From NCBI RefSeq assembly GCF_903645295.1, contig NZ_CAHJXM010000001.1, positions 248,001 through 312,000 of the forward strand: a stretch of 64,000 nt of DNA, given 5' to 3'. This DNA comes from Bacillus sp. Marseille-Q1617 (GTDB lineage: Bacteria; Bacillota; Bacilli; Bacillales; Bacillaceae_B). Position numbers and translations under genes: made by a program. The notes beneath the pieces are model-generated. The model was not told the origin of the DNA and did not search any database. It saw nothing but the letters and a program-made list of their open reading frames with translations. Shown piece after piece: positions 1-9,459 of this stretch. Position 1 is the stretch's first letter, and the number at the start of each line of letters is the position of its first letter.

Positions 1-677
1 CCTCTGTGAAGAATTTGATTTCAGCCCGTCTTGCGGCGGATGTGATGGGGGTTCCAACCTTGATTGTGGCACGTACAGATGCCAATGCAGCGGATTTGAT
101 CACGAGTGATTTCGATTCATATGACGCACCATTCATCACCGGTGAGCGTACTCCTGAAGGCTTCTTCCGTACAAAGGCGGGTCTTGATCAAGCAATCGCG
201 AGAGGCCTTGCTTATGCTCCTTACGCCGACCTTATATGGTGTGAAACTTCAGAACCGAGCCTGGAGGAGGCCCGTCAATTTGCGGAAGCCATCCACAAGG
301 AACACCCTGGGAAACTTCTAGCGTATAACTGTTCTCCATCCTTCAACTGGAAGAAGAAGCTCGATGATGATACAATCGCGAAGTTCCAAATCGAGTTGGG
401 CAAAATGGGCTATAAGTTCCAATTTGTTACGCTTGCAGGATTCCATGCACTCAATCACAGCATGTTCGAATTGGCGAGAGGATATAAAGACCGCGGTATG
501 GCTGCGTACTCCGAGCTTCAGCAAGCTGAATTTGCGAGTGAAGTACACGGCTACTCTGCAACAAGACATCAGCGTGAAGTAGGAACAGGCTACTTTGATG
601 AAGTGTCCATGGTCATTTCAGGAGGTACTTCTTCTACTACAGCCCTGAAAGGATCTACAGAAGCGGAACAATTTTAA
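1..677 (+). CDS. aceA: Isocitrate lyase, C-terminal part (5' end outside window)
   Basis: Glyoxylate-shunt enzyme that splits isocitrate into succinate and glyoxylate in the cytosol. The reading frame is open from the window edge (frame starts at base 3), so about 225 C-terminal residues are present. Family signatures seen are the [11 protein letters not shown] strand, WCETSEP, the NCSPSFNW substrate loop and the [16 protein letters not shown] segment. The catalytic KKCGH loop must lie upstream, outside the window. The GTG at 6 is only an internal valine codon. The gene ends just before a palindromic terminator. Identification is very secure; completeness cannot be judged. Confidence 0.95.
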   Translation, partial: SVKNLISARLAADVMGVPTLIVARTDANAADLITSDFDSYDAPFITGERTPEGFFRTKAGLDQAIARGLAYAPYADLIWCETSEPSLEEARQFAEAIHKEHPGKLLAYNCSPSFNWKKKLDDDTIAKFQIELGKMGYKFQFVTLAGFHALNHSMFELARGYKDRGMAAYSELQQAEFASEVHGYSATRHQREVGTGYFDEVSMVISGGTSSTTALKGSTEAEQF

Positions 678-701
678 TCAAACAAGAACAAAAAAATTAA
701 C

Positions 702-746
702 GCCCGTCCCTCGGTGCTTTAAAGCGCTGAGGAACGGGCTTTTTCT
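702..746 (+). terminator. aceA terminator made from the GCCCGTCCCTC palindrome
   Basis: A GCCCGTCCCTCGGTGC arm, a TTTAAA loop and a GCGCTGAGGAACGGGC arm are followed by TTTTTCTTT. It belongs to the interspersed palindrome family also seen near 19264, 23775, 53852, 57604 and 58577. Confidence 0.85.
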
Positions 747-788
747 TTAGGATAGAATGTTTGTGATTAATTTTTAATAAATATACTA

Positions 789-817
789 TTGATTTTATTT
801 TTATGCAGTCATATAAT
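789..817 (+). promoter_or_regulatory. Sigma-A promoter of the arginine cluster
   Basis: TTGATT (789-794), a 17 nt spacer and TATAAT (812-817), about 40 nt upstream of argC. The region is AT-rich, as expected for an ArgR/AhrC-controlled promoter, but I could not define an ARG box with confidence. Confidence 0.7.
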
Positions 818-856
818 AAGACCTAATTTAAATCTATAGTGTGTGGTGAGTGACTG

Positions 857-1891
857 ATGAAAGTTGGAATTGTTGGATCTACAGGTTATGGTGGTGTAGA
901 ACTGCATCGCCTCCTGTCGAATCACCCTTCAATCGAAAATTGTATTTTGTATTCATCAACGTTGAATGGGAATTCATATGTTGAGCAATATCCCCATCTG
1001 ACTGATCTATCGAATGAATCGGTCCATGTCATTCAGTTTGATGAAATGAAACGGCTTGATGCGGTGTTCCTGGCGGTTCCGGCAGGTATCTCCAAAGAGA
1101 TGACGCCAAAGTTGCTGGGAGGGAAGGCAAAGATAATTGATCTGTCCGGGGATCTTCGATTGCAGGATCCAAAGGACTATGAGGACTGGTATAAGGGAGT
1201 CTCGGCAGAAACCTCCGTCTTAAGCAAAGCTGTTTACGGGCTGACAGAATGCAATCAGGGTGCCATTAAAGAAGCGGACCTCATCGCTAACCCGGGCTGC
1301 TTCCCTACCGCGACCCTGTTGGCGCTTGCCCCGCTGGTCCAGCAAAAGCTTATACAGCCGGATTCATTGATCATCGATGCCAAGACGGGTCTTTCGGGAG
1401 CAGGACGGAAGCCGTCGCTATCCAGTCATTTTTCCGAAACACAGGAAAACTTAAGGATCTACAAGGTTCATGAGCATCAGCATACCCCGGAGATCGAACA
1501 GCAGCTGAAGCGTTGGAACCCTGATTCGGCACCTGTGACCTTTACGACTCATCTAATTCCTATGACGCGCGGCATCATGACAACCATTTATGGTGAGCTT
1601 CCGGCGAAGCAAACGACAGAGGAGCTGCATGAACTTTATCAAGACTTTTACAGCGGCAGTCCCTTTGTACGGATTCGGCCAATCGGCCAATTTCCAAGTA
1701 CCAAAGAAGTGTTCGGCACCAATTTCTGCGATATTGCTATAAAAGTAGATGAGAGGACGGGCAGAGTGACAATCGTTTCCGTCATTGACAATTTGATCAA
1801 AGGTGCAGCAGGCCAGGCGGTACAAAATATGAATCTCATGTTCGGTCTCGAAGAAACGGCCGGACTTCAATACTATCCAATTTATCCATAG
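857..1891 (+). CDS. argC: N-acetyl-gamma-glutamyl-phosphate reductase
   Basis: Third step of arginine biosynthesis: NADPH-dependent reduction of N-acetylglutamyl-phosphate to the semialdehyde. The 344 residues are normal length. An N-terminal Rossmann motif (GSTGYGG, residues 7-13) precedes the catalytic cysteine in NPGCFPTA (Cys148). A histidine-rich HEHQHTPE segment near residue 208 fits the family's acid/base histidine. It is the first gene of argC-J-B-D-carA-carB-argF, with a sigma-A promoter at 789-817. A gap of about 195 bp separates it from argJ and holds no gene. Confidence 0.96.
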   Translation: MKVGIVGSTGYGGVELHRLLSNHPSIENCILYSSTLNGNSYVEQYPHLTDLSNESVHVIQFDEMKRLDAVFLAVPAGISKEMTPKLLGGKAKIIDLSGDLRLQDPKDYEDWYKGVSAETSVLSKAVYGLTECNQGAIKEADLIANPGCFPTATLLALAPLVQQKLIQPDSLIIDAKTGLSGAGRKPSLSSHFSETQENLRIYKVHEHQHTPEIEQQLKRWNPDSAPVTFTTHLIPMTRGIMTTIYGELPAKQTTEELHELYQDFYSGSPFVRIRPIGQFPSTKEVFGTNFCDIAIKVDERTGRVTIVSVIDNLIKGAAGQAVQNMNLMFGLEETAGLQYYPIYP

Positions 1892-2086
1892 TCTTTTTTT
1901 CTAATAGATTGTTGCTTTTCGTACATACTGGGAGCCTGAATGGTGCATGTCCACGTACTCTTTTCAGATTCAAGCCTATAAGAGGTATAGTCATAAATCC
2001 CGAAAATGCCCAAGATCCGGTATTTTCTTGTTTATAAATCAACCCAGTAAGCGAAAAGAGCTTATCCATAAAAGGAGGAGAGAGAA

Positions 2087-3319
2087 ATGAGCGTCATGGA
2101 GAAAAAAGCAGTGCAGAAGGTAGCGGGGGGGAGCATATTATCCCCTGAAGGTTTCAAAGCGGGCGGCCTCCATATCGGTCTGCGTTACGAAAAAAAGGAT
2201 TTTGGCGTGGTGTACAGTGAAACACCTGCCCAGAGCGCAGCGGTTTACACAAAAAGTCATTTTCAGGCAGCCCCACTTAAAGTGACGCAGGAAAGCATCT
2301 CAGCTGCCGGCATACTCCAGGCAGTCGTATGCAACAGTGCGATTGCCAATGCCTGCACCGGCGAGCAGGGATTGAAAGATGCATTGAAAACAAGAGAACT
2401 GATTGCAAAGCGCTTCAAGCTGCCTGAGGAGTATGTTGCCGTCGCTTCGACAGGAGTGATCGGTGAATGTCTCCCGATGGAAAAAATGGAGCAAGGGTGC
2501 AGCGATATTGCAGTCCACAGGGATTACAACAGTGCTAAATCTTTTCAGCAGGCGATCTTGACGACAGACACAGTTGAAAAAGCCAGCTGTGTCGAGGTGG
2601 TGATCGATGGAAAGACCGTCACGATTGGCGGTGCTGCCAAGGGATCGGGGATGATTCATCCGAATATGGGAACGATGCTCGGCTTTATCACGACGGATGC
2701 CAATATCGCCTCCCCAGTCTTGCAAAGTGCCTTGAAAAAAGCGGTCAATACTTCTTTTAATCAGATTACAGTGGACGGGGAGACGTCTACGAATGACATG
2801 GTCATTGTTATGGCAAACGGAGCGGCTGGGAACAAGCCGTTAAATGAAAATCATCCTGACTGGGTTCATTTCCAGGAAGGGATCACTCTTTTATGCGAAG
2901 ATCTGGCAAAACAGATTGCCCGTGACGGGGAGGGGGCGACAAAGCTTGTGGAGGTTGAGGTGAATGGCGCTCATTCCACTGAAGATGCCAACATCATCGC
3001 CAAGAAGATAGTCGGATCGAACCTCGTCAAGACAGCCATTTACGGCGCAGACCCTAACTGGGGGAGAATTGTCGGTGCAATGGGTCACAGTGATGTAACC
3101 CTCCAGCCTGAAACATGTGACATTCACATTGGCGATGAACTTGTTTTCTCAAATGGCACACCCCAGGTTTTCAATGAGCAGAGTGTAAGTGAATATATGA
3201 AAAATGAAGAGCATGTGGTCATCAAAGTTCTTTTGCAAGATGGTCAGGGAGATGGAAAAGCTTGGGGGTGCGACTTAACATATGACTATGTCAAAATCAA
3301 TGCCAGCTACCGAACGTGA
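2087..3319 (+). CDS. argJ: Bifunctional ornithine acetyltransferase / N-acetylglutamate synthase
   Basis: Recycles the acetyl group from N-acetylornithine to glutamate and can also make N-acetylglutamate from acetyl-CoA, so steps 1 and 5 of the pathway share one enzyme. The 410 residues are typical of the family. The protein cleaves itself at a conserved threonine; here the site reads GMIHPNMGTMLGF with Thr196 as nucleophile. The residue before it is Gly, where Ala is usual. The gene starts after a strong AGGAGG site. Its 3' end overlaps the probable argB start. No argA is visible, consistent with the ArgJ-based acetyl cycle. Confidence 0.96.
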   Translation: MSVMEKKAVQKVAGGSILSPEGFKAGGLHIGLRYEKKDFGVVYSETPAQSAAVYTKSHFQAAPLKVTQESISAAGILQAVVCNSAIANACTGEQGLKDALKTRELIAKRFKLPEEYVAVASTGVIGECLPMEKMEQGCSDIAVHRDYNSAKSFQQAILTTDTVEKASCVEVVIDGKTVTIGGAAKGSGMIHPNMGTMLGFITTDANIASPVLQSALKKAVNTSFNQITVDGETSTNDMVIVMANGAAGNKPLNENHPDWVHFQEGITLLCEDLAKQIARDGEGATKLVEVEVNGAHSTEDANIIAKKIVGSNLVKTAIYGADPNWGRIVGAMGHSDVTLQPETCDIHIGDELVFSNGTPQVFNEQSVSEYMKNEEHVVIKVLLQDGQGDGKAWGCDLTYDYVKINASYRT

Positions 3320-4088
3320 GATGCTCGTCATCAAACTCGGGGGGAGCATCCTTTACAGCCTTTCCCCGCAATTTTTTGAGAGTATGGCCGAAATGATGAA
3401 GAAATATAACGCGGTGATTGTTCATGGAGGCGGACCTGAAATAACGAATATGCTAGAAAAGCTGAATATAGAAACGACCTTTATTAACGGACAGCGTAAG
3501 ACGACGGAACCTGTTTTAGAGATTGCGGAAATGGTTTTAAAAGGGAAAGTGAACAGCTATCTCACCAACCAATTGAATTCACATGGGATGAAAGCGGTCG
3601 GGCTGTGCGGGTATGATGCCCATTTATTAGAAGCCGTCCTGATTGATGAAGAATCACTTGGGTTGGTCGGTGAAATTGAAGACGTGCAGAATGACTTGCT
3701 TACCGGCATGACCTCGGCAGGGTATCTCCCTGTCATTGCGCCCCTTGCCCTTACAAAAGAGGGTACTAAAGTGAATGTGAACGCTGACCTCGCCGCTGCT
3801 TCGATTGCGAAAGCAGCTGGAGCAGGGAAGCTCCTATACGTAACGGATGTACCCGGTGTCCTGCAAGATGGCGAGATGATTTCGGAGGCAACAGCTGAAG
3901 AAATCAATCAATTGATTGGAACAGGAGTGATCTCGGGAGGCATGATCCCGAAGGTCAAATCCGCACTTTCCGTGTTATCGCCGAGCCTGAAAGAAGTGAT
4001 GATTGTCGGAGGACAACAGGCGTTTTTCCAAGACGGAAATATTCTGGGTACAAAAATTACTGAAAAAGGAGCGGTTGCAGCCTCATGA
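3282..4088 (+). CDS. argB: Acetylglutamate kinase
   Basis: Second arginine step: ATP-dependent phosphorylation of N-acetylglutamate, an amino acid kinase fold enzyme. Seen are the glycine loops IKLGGSI and VHGGGPEI, the NGQRKTT substrate region, VNADLAAASIA and GGMIPKVKSAL. The start is uncertain. The ATG at 3282 has GGGGGTG about 12 nt upstream and overlaps argJ by 38 nt. The ATG at 3321, two bases after the argJ stop codon, would give 255 residues, closer to usual kinase N-termini. The gene ends in an ATGA overlap with argD, implying coupled translation. Confidence 0.93.
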   Translation: MTMSKSMPATEREMLVIKLGGSILYSLSPQFFESMAEMMKKYNAVIVHGGGPEITNMLEKLNIETTFINGQRKTTEPVLEIAEMVLKGKVNSYLTNQLNSHGMKAVGLCGYDAHLLEAVLIDEESLGLVGEIEDVQNDLLTGMTSAGYLPVIAPLALTKEGTKVNVNADLAAASIAKAAGAGKLLYVTDVPGVLQDGEMISEATAEEINQLIGTGVISGGMIPKVKSALSVLSPSLKEVMIVGGQQAFFQDGNILGTKITEKGAVAAS

Positions 4089-5245
4089 GCCATTTATTCC
4101 CTACGTATAATCGATTGGATATGGAACTGATTTCGGGTGAAGGGACCAAGGTGAAAGACTCTGACGGACAGACGTACATGGATTTCATTGCCGGTATTGC
4201 CGTCTGTAATCTCGGTCACTCGCCGGCAGTGGTAAAAAAGGCTGTGGAAGAGCAGCTGGATAAAATATGGCATGTGTCCAATCTCTTTCAACTGTCCCTG
4301 CAGGAAGAAGCCGCTGAGCTTCTGGCAGCCGCCAGCGGGATGGATGCCGTCTTCTTTTGCAACAGCGGGGCGGAAGCGAACGAAGCCGCTATCAAACTGG
4401 CAAAAAAGCATACAGGAAAAACAAAGATTCTTACCTTTAAACAATCCTTCCACGGGCGCACGTTCGCGACGATGAGTGCGACAGGGCAGGAGAAAATCCA
4501 CGGCGGATTCGGCCCGCTGCTTCCGACGTTTGAGTACCTGCCGTATAACGATGTGGAGGCTCTCTCGAAAATCGAAGCTGATGATATTGCAGGGATTATG
4601 GTGGAAGTGATTCAAGGGGAAGGCGGAGTGATTCCCGGAACAGAAACCTTTTTGAAAGAAGTACAGAATAAATGCAGGGAGATCGGTGCCCTCTTGATCA
4701 TCGATGAAGTGCAGACAGGGGTTGGACGAACCGGAGTACCTTTTGCCTATCAACACCATGGTTTACATCCGGATATCGTCACAGCCGCTAAAGGTCTCGG
4801 AAGTGGATTCCCGGTCGGAGCGATGATCGGACGGAAAGAGCTCATCCAGACTTTTTCACCAGGCACCCATGGCTCCACGTTCGGCGGAAATCCCCTGGCG
4901 ATGGCTGCTGTGAAAGCGACTCTTGAAACAATTATGGATGAATCGTTTTTAAGTGGCGTGAAAAGTAAATCCAACACATTCATCCAGTCCCTTAAAGATA
5001 AAATGGAGCCTTTATCGCTTGTGAAAGAAGTGAGGGGAGAAGGTTTCATGATCGGGATACAAGTAGAGGGTGAAGCGAAGGAAGCCATTGAACACCTGAG
5101 GAAAAACGGACTGCTGACACTGCCGGCAGGTCCCGATGTCATCCGGCTGCTGCCTCCATTGACGGTTACGGAAGCAGAGCTTGAGGAAGCACTCACGATA
5201 CTGGAACAGTCCCTTAAGCAGCAAACCGAAGAAGCAGTCCGATAA
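4085..5245 (+). CDS. argD: Acetylornithine aminotransferase
   Basis: PLP-dependent class III aminotransferase that makes N-acetylornithine from the semialdehyde with glutamate as donor. The PLP lysine is Lys236 in AAKGLGSGFPVG. CNSGAEANEAA and LIIDEVQTGVGRTG are the phosphate-binding and cofactor-aspartate motifs. The 386 residues are normal. Its ATG overlaps the argB stop. The 71 bp to carA contain only a strong AAGGAGGG ribosome binding site, so transcription probably continues. Confidence 0.95.
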   Translation: MSHLFPTYNRLDMELISGEGTKVKDSDGQTYMDFIAGIAVCNLGHSPAVVKKAVEEQLDKIWHVSNLFQLSLQEEAAELLAAASGMDAVFFCNSGAEANEAAIKLAKKHTGKTKILTFKQSFHGRTFATMSATGQEKIHGGFGPLLPTFEYLPYNDVEALSKIEADDIAGIMVEVIQGEGGVIPGTETFLKEVQNKCREIGALLIIDEVQTGVGRTGVPFAYQHHGLHPDIVTAAKGLGSGFPVGAMIGRKELIQTFSPGTHGSTFGGNPLAMAAVKATLETIMDESFLSGVKSKSNTFIQSLKDKMEPLSLVKEVRGEGFMIGIQVEGEAKEAIEHLRKNGLLTLPAGPDVIRLLPPLTVTEAELEEALTILEQSLKQQTEEAVR

Positions 5246-5316
5246 ATTTTTTTACTTATAATTGCATAAAAATACTTATTCAATAATAAAAATTCATTTT
5301 TAAGGAGGGATTAGTC

Positions 5317-6381
5317 ATGACCGGCTACTTAAGTTTAGAAAATGGGACAGTTTTCAAAGGAGAGCTGTTTTCCGCCAGCAAAAGCCCCGTTATAGGAGAA
5401 ATTGTCTTTTTTACAGGAATGACGGGGTATCAGGAGGTTCTCACTGATCCTTCTTATAAAGATCAAATCGTTGTATTCACCTATCCGCTGATCGGTCAGT
5501 ACGGAGTCAATGAAGGTGATTCGGAAAGTGCAGTGCCGCAGGTGAAAGGTGTGATCATGCTGCATTGCCCGGACACTTATTCCCATTATCAAGCGACGTC
5601 TTCTCTTAAAGAGTATCTACACAAGTGGGAAATTCCATATATGACCGGAGTGGATACCCGGCAGGTGGTCAAAACGATCAGGGAGCTGGGAAGTCAAAAT
5701 GCATGTATAAGCACTGCACCTGATATTCCAGCATCGGAAAAGCTGAAGGGACAGATCCAAAAAGTGGCTTCTGCAGAATTAAATCATGTTGGAAGCGGGG
5801 AGGTGCATGTTGCACTTCTTGATTTCGGGGTGAAAAAATCAATCATCACGAGTCTCGTGAATATGGACTGCTCGGTTACCGTGGTCCCTTATGACCGCAT
5901 CGAGTTACTTGAAACGTTGAAAGTCGATGCACTCGTCATTTCGAATGGTCCCGGCGATCCGAAAGAAATGGCAGACGTGCTGCCGAAGTTGAAAGAATAT
6001 ATTCTTGCATTGCCGACACTTGGGATTTGTCTGGGACATCAATTAATCGCCCTTGCGTTAGGGGGCAATACGCGGAAGCTCCTATTCGGGCACCGGGGAG
6101 CGAACCATCCAGTCATCGACCATGAAACCGGCCAGGTTTACTTGACCTCGCAAAACCATAACTATGTGGTGGAGGATGAAAGTTTACAGGATACCGGGCT
6201 TAATCCGCGTTTTTTCAATGTAAATGACGATTCTGTAGAAGGGCTGCAGCATAAGACGAAACCGATCCTTTCTGTGCAGTTTCACCCTGAAGCAAGACCG
6301 GGTCCTGAAGATGCATCATACATCTTTGAAGAATTCTATCAATCCATCAAACAACCAGGGAGAGAGAAGATTTATGCCTAA
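5317..6381 (+). CDS. carA: Carbamoyl-phosphate synthase small (glutaminase) subunit, arginine-linked
   Basis: Releases ammonia from glutamine for the large subunit. The N-terminal CPSase domain is followed by a class I glutamine amidotransferase domain with Cys238 in GICLGHQ and His323 in FHPEARPGPEDA. The 354 residues match arginine-repressible small subunits. Its position between argD and argF indicates that it supplies carbamoyl phosphate to ornithine carbamoyltransferase rather than to pyrimidine synthesis. It overlaps carB by 8 nt. Confidence 0.95.
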   Translation: MTGYLSLENGTVFKGELFSASKSPVIGEIVFFTGMTGYQEVLTDPSYKDQIVVFTYPLIGQYGVNEGDSESAVPQVKGVIMLHCPDTYSHYQATSSLKEYLHKWEIPYMTGVDTRQVVKTIRELGSQNACISTAPDIPASEKLKGQIQKVASAELNHVGSGEVHVALLDFGVKKSIITSLVNMDCSVTVVPYDRIELLETLKVDALVISNGPGDPKEMADVLPKLKEYILALPTLGICLGHQLIALALGGNTRKLLFGHRGANHPVIDHETGQVYLTSQNHNYVVEDESLQDTGLNPRFFNVNDDSVEGLQHKTKPILSVQFHPEARPGPEDASYIFEEFYQSIKQPGREKIYA

Positions 6382-9300
6382 AGATTCAAGTATACAGAAG
6401 ATCCTTGTGATAGGATCAGGTCCGATCATCATAGGGCAGGCAGCAGAATTTGATTATTCCGGAACGCAGGGCTGTCTTGCCCTCAAAGAAGAAGGATATG
6501 AAGTCGTCCTTGTGAACCATAATCCGGCTACCATCATGACCGACACCGAAAATGCCGACAAGGTCTACTGTGAGCCCCTCACGGTTAAAACGGTCACCTC
6601 CATCATTGAAAAAGAGAATCCCGATGGGGTGGTCGCGAATCTCGGCGGTCAGACAGCTCTCAATCTTGCGGTGGAGCTACATGAGAAAGGGGTGCTTGAG
6701 AAATACGGTGTGAAGCTCCTCGGCACCTCGGTGGAGTCGATCCAGAAAGGGGAAGACCGCGAGAAGTTCCGCAACCTTATGAACGAGCTCGGTCATCCTG
6801 TCGCTGAAAGTGAGATTGTGGAGGACGTTGATGCAGCCCTTGCTTTCTCGGAAAGAATTCCGCTTCCGATCATTGTCCGCCCCGCCTATACATTGGGAGG
6901 CAGAGGAGGGGGGATCGCCTCCACGAAAGAGGAGTACGTCAAGCTTGTGCAAACCGGATTGAAAGCAAGCCCGATCAATCAGATCCTTGTGGAAAAAAGC
7001 ATTGCCGGCTTCAAGGAAATCGAGTATGAAGTGATGAGAGATTGTAAAGGAAACTGTATATCAGTGTGCAACATGGAAAACTTCGATCCTGTAGGTGTCC
7101 ACACGGGTGACTCCATCGTCGTTGCACCATCCCAGACCCTCAGGGATCAGGAGTTCCATATGCTCCGTACGGCGGCTTTTGACATCATCAATGCACTGGA
7201 TGTGGTGGGAGGCTGCAATATACAGTTTGCTTTAGACCCTGACAGCAATCAGTACTATGTCATTGAAGTCAATCCGCGGGTCAGCCGTTCATCGGCGCTC
7301 GCATCGAAGGCGACCGGCTATCCGATCGCGAAGATCGCCGTCAAGCTTGCCGTCGGCTTTACACTGAATGAAATCATCAATCCGCTGACGAGAACGACTT
7401 ATGCAAGCTTCGAACCTGCGCTTGATTATGTGGTCGTCAAGTTCCCGCGCTGGCCCTTCGATAAGTTCCCGGAAGGAAACCGCCGTCTCGGGACTAAAAT
7501 GAAAGCGACCGGAGAAGTCATGGCCATCGAACGTACGCTGGAAGCGGCTTTTCAAAAAGCGATTCAATCCCTTGATATTGGCGCAGGAGGCCTTTCCCTG
7601 AAAGAAGAGCTGTCTTCCTTCACGGACGATGACTTGCTTGAGGCAATCGTAACACCGACGGACCTTCGCTTCTTTCAGCTTGTGGAGCTTTTGAGAAGAG
7701 GTCATGGTATGAAAGAACTTCATGCCAGAACGGAAATCGACTTTCTGTTCCTGTCTCTCTTGCAAAATCTTTTAGCTGTCGAGGAAAAACTGATAGAGGG
7801 TCCCTTAAATGAGGACCTGCTGGAGCAAGCGAAGAAATACAGGTTTGAAGATTGTGAGATTGCAAGACTATCAGGCATAGCTGAAAGTGAGGTCACTGCA
7901 TTAAGAAAGCAATTCGGAATCAGCCCAAGCTTTAAAATGGTCGATACATGCGCAGGCGAGTTCGAAGCCATAACCAACTATGCATACTCCACTTACTATG
8001 GAGAAAATGAAATCCAGCCGCTCGATGGCGGGAAGAAGGCGCTCATCATCGGCTCGGGCCCAATCAGGATCGGCCAGGGAGTGGAGTTCGATTACAGCGC
8101 GGTTAAAGCGAATCAACGATTGCAGAAGCACGGCTACAAAACGATCATCGTCAATAACAACCCTGAAACGGTCAGTACTGACTATGAAACAGCTGACCGC
8201 CTGTATTTCGAACCGGTCACTCTGGAGAGCGTCTTAGCGATCATTGAACATGAAGGAATCGATACCGTGCTTGTCCAATTTGGAGGGCAGACGGCATTGA
8301 ATCTTGCCCCGCTTTTAGAAGAGGAAGGGGTCCGCCTTCTTGGAATCAACTCTGACACGATTGACGCTGTCGAAGACCGTGACCGATTCTATCAATTGCT
8401 TGACGGGCTGTCGGTTCCCCGGGTGGATGGGGATATCTGTCATAGTAAAGCGGAAGCGCTGAAGGTAGCGAAGAATTTACATTTTCCGATTCTATGCCGT
8501 CCGTCTTATGTCATCGGCGGTAAAGGGATGGTGAAAGTGGAAACCCTGGGTGAGCTTCAGGAGTGGCTTCAAGGAGCGGATGATGACTATTTCCCTGTTC
8601 TGGTGGACGAATTTAAAACGGGCCGGGAAGCTGAAATCGATCTGGTTGCAGATGGGGAAAACGCCTATATTCCAGGAATAATGGAGCATATCGAACGAGC
8701 GGGTGTGCATTCAGGAGACAGCATGGCTATTTTTCCGGCCGGGTCACTTTCTGAGAACGTAAAGGAAGCTATTGAAGAATATGCCGGAAAAGTGGTCTCT
8801 GCCCTCAGTTATACAGGCATCATGAATATCCAGTTCCTTATCCAGGGAGAAGAGGTATTCATTTTAGAAGTCAATCCGCGGGCCAGCCGTACGGTCCCGA
8901 TCATCAGCAAGGTCATCGGCTTCTCGCTGATTGATATGGCAACAGACCTGTTATGTGATGAAAACCTGAAAATAGATTCGTTCATGGCGCCGTCCACTGA
9001 TGAGTTGACGATGGTGGCAGTCAAATATCCGGTATTTTCTTCTCATGCACTGCCTGAGCTTGACCATATCCTGGGTGCGAATATGAAATCAACAGGAGAA
9101 GGGATGTGTCTCGGGCATACGGTGGAAGAAGCTTTGTTTAAGGTGTTTGAACCTTTACATGATCAAATGCAGGGCGGAGGCACTATGTTCATCGATGGAG
9201 ACATAGGCAGTCTCCAAGCCTATCAAACTTCCGGCAAAGCTGAATTCAGTGAGTGGGTGGATTCTCCCGCGGCAGCAGTCTACTTCAATAACCAGGATAC

Positions 9301-9457
9301 CGAAGAAATGAAGAAGAAACGCATTCAAGCATTGGAAGCGGGAGTCGCCGTCATCACGGAAAAAGAAACCCTGCTTGCGTTTATAAAGAGTATGGAGGCT
9401 GCCGATGTTGCTCCGATCCCATTGGCGAAACCTAAAACGATGCAAGGAGTGAAGTGA
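6374..9457 (+). CDS. carB: Carbamoyl-phosphate synthase large subunit, arginine-linked
   Basis: Makes carbamoyl phosphate from bicarbonate, ammonia and two ATP. Two homologous ATP-grasp halves are visible, opening with IGSGPIIIGQAAEFDYSG near the N-terminus and IGSGPIRIGQGVEFDYSA near residue 555. The start chosen is the ATG at 6374, just after AGGGAGAGAAG; an in-frame ATG at 6311 lies inside carA and is unlikely. The protein is 1027 residues, slightly shorter than the ~1070 of pyrimidine-type enzymes. The C-terminal allosteric domain is short and diverged, which fits the arginine form. Confidence 0.95.
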   Translation: MPKDSSIQKILVIGSGPIIIGQAAEFDYSGTQGCLALKEEGYEVVLVNHNPATIMTDTENADKVYCEPLTVKTVTSIIEKENPDGVVANLGGQTALNLAVELHEKGVLEKYGVKLLGTSVESIQKGEDREKFRNLMNELGHPVAESEIVEDVDAALAFSERIPLPIIVRPAYTLGGRGGGIASTKEEYVKLVQTGLKASPINQILVEKSIAGFKEIEYEVMRDCKGNCISVCNMENFDPVGVHTGDSIVVAPSQTLRDQEFHMLRTAAFDIINALDVVGGCNIQFALDPDSNQYYVIEVNPRVSRSSALASKATGYPIAKIAVKLAVGFTLNEIINPLTRTTYASFEPALDYVVVKFPRWPFDKFPEGNRRLGTKMKATGEVMAIERTLEAAFQKAIQSLDIGAGGLSLKEELSSFTDDDLLEAIVTPTDLRFFQLVELLRRGHGMKELHARTEIDFLFLSLLQNLLAVEEKLIEGPLNEDLLEQAKKYRFEDCEIARLSGIAESEVTALRKQFGISPSFKMVDTCAGEFEAITNYAYSTYYGENEIQPLDGGKKALIIGSGPIRIGQGVEFDYSAVKANQRLQKHGYKTIIVNNNPETVSTDYETADRLYFEPVTLESVLAIIEHEGIDTVLVQFGGQTALNLAPLLEEEGVRLLGINSDTIDAVEDRDRFYQLLDGLSVPRVDGDICHSKAEALKVAKNLHFPILCRPSYVIGGKGMVKVETLGELQEWLQGADDDYFPVLVDEFKTGREAEIDLVADGENAYIPGIMEHIERAGVHSGDSMAIFPAGSLSENVKEAIEEYAGKVVSALSYTGIMNIQFLIQGEEVFILEVNPRASRTVPIISKVIGFSLIDMATDLLCDENLKIDSFMAPSTDELTMVAVKYPVFSSHALPELDHILGANMKSTGEGMCLGHTVEEALFKVFEPLHDQMQGGGTMFIDGDIGSLQAYQTSGKAEFSEWVDSPAAAVYFNNQDTEEMKKKRIQALEAGVAVITEKETLLAFIKSMEAADVAPIPLAKPKTMQGVK

Positions 9458-9459
9458 AC

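Noticed and set aside
6311..6373. Longer carB start inside carA
   Set aside because: The ATG at 6374 has AGGGAGAGAAG upstream and begins the usual CarB N-terminus.
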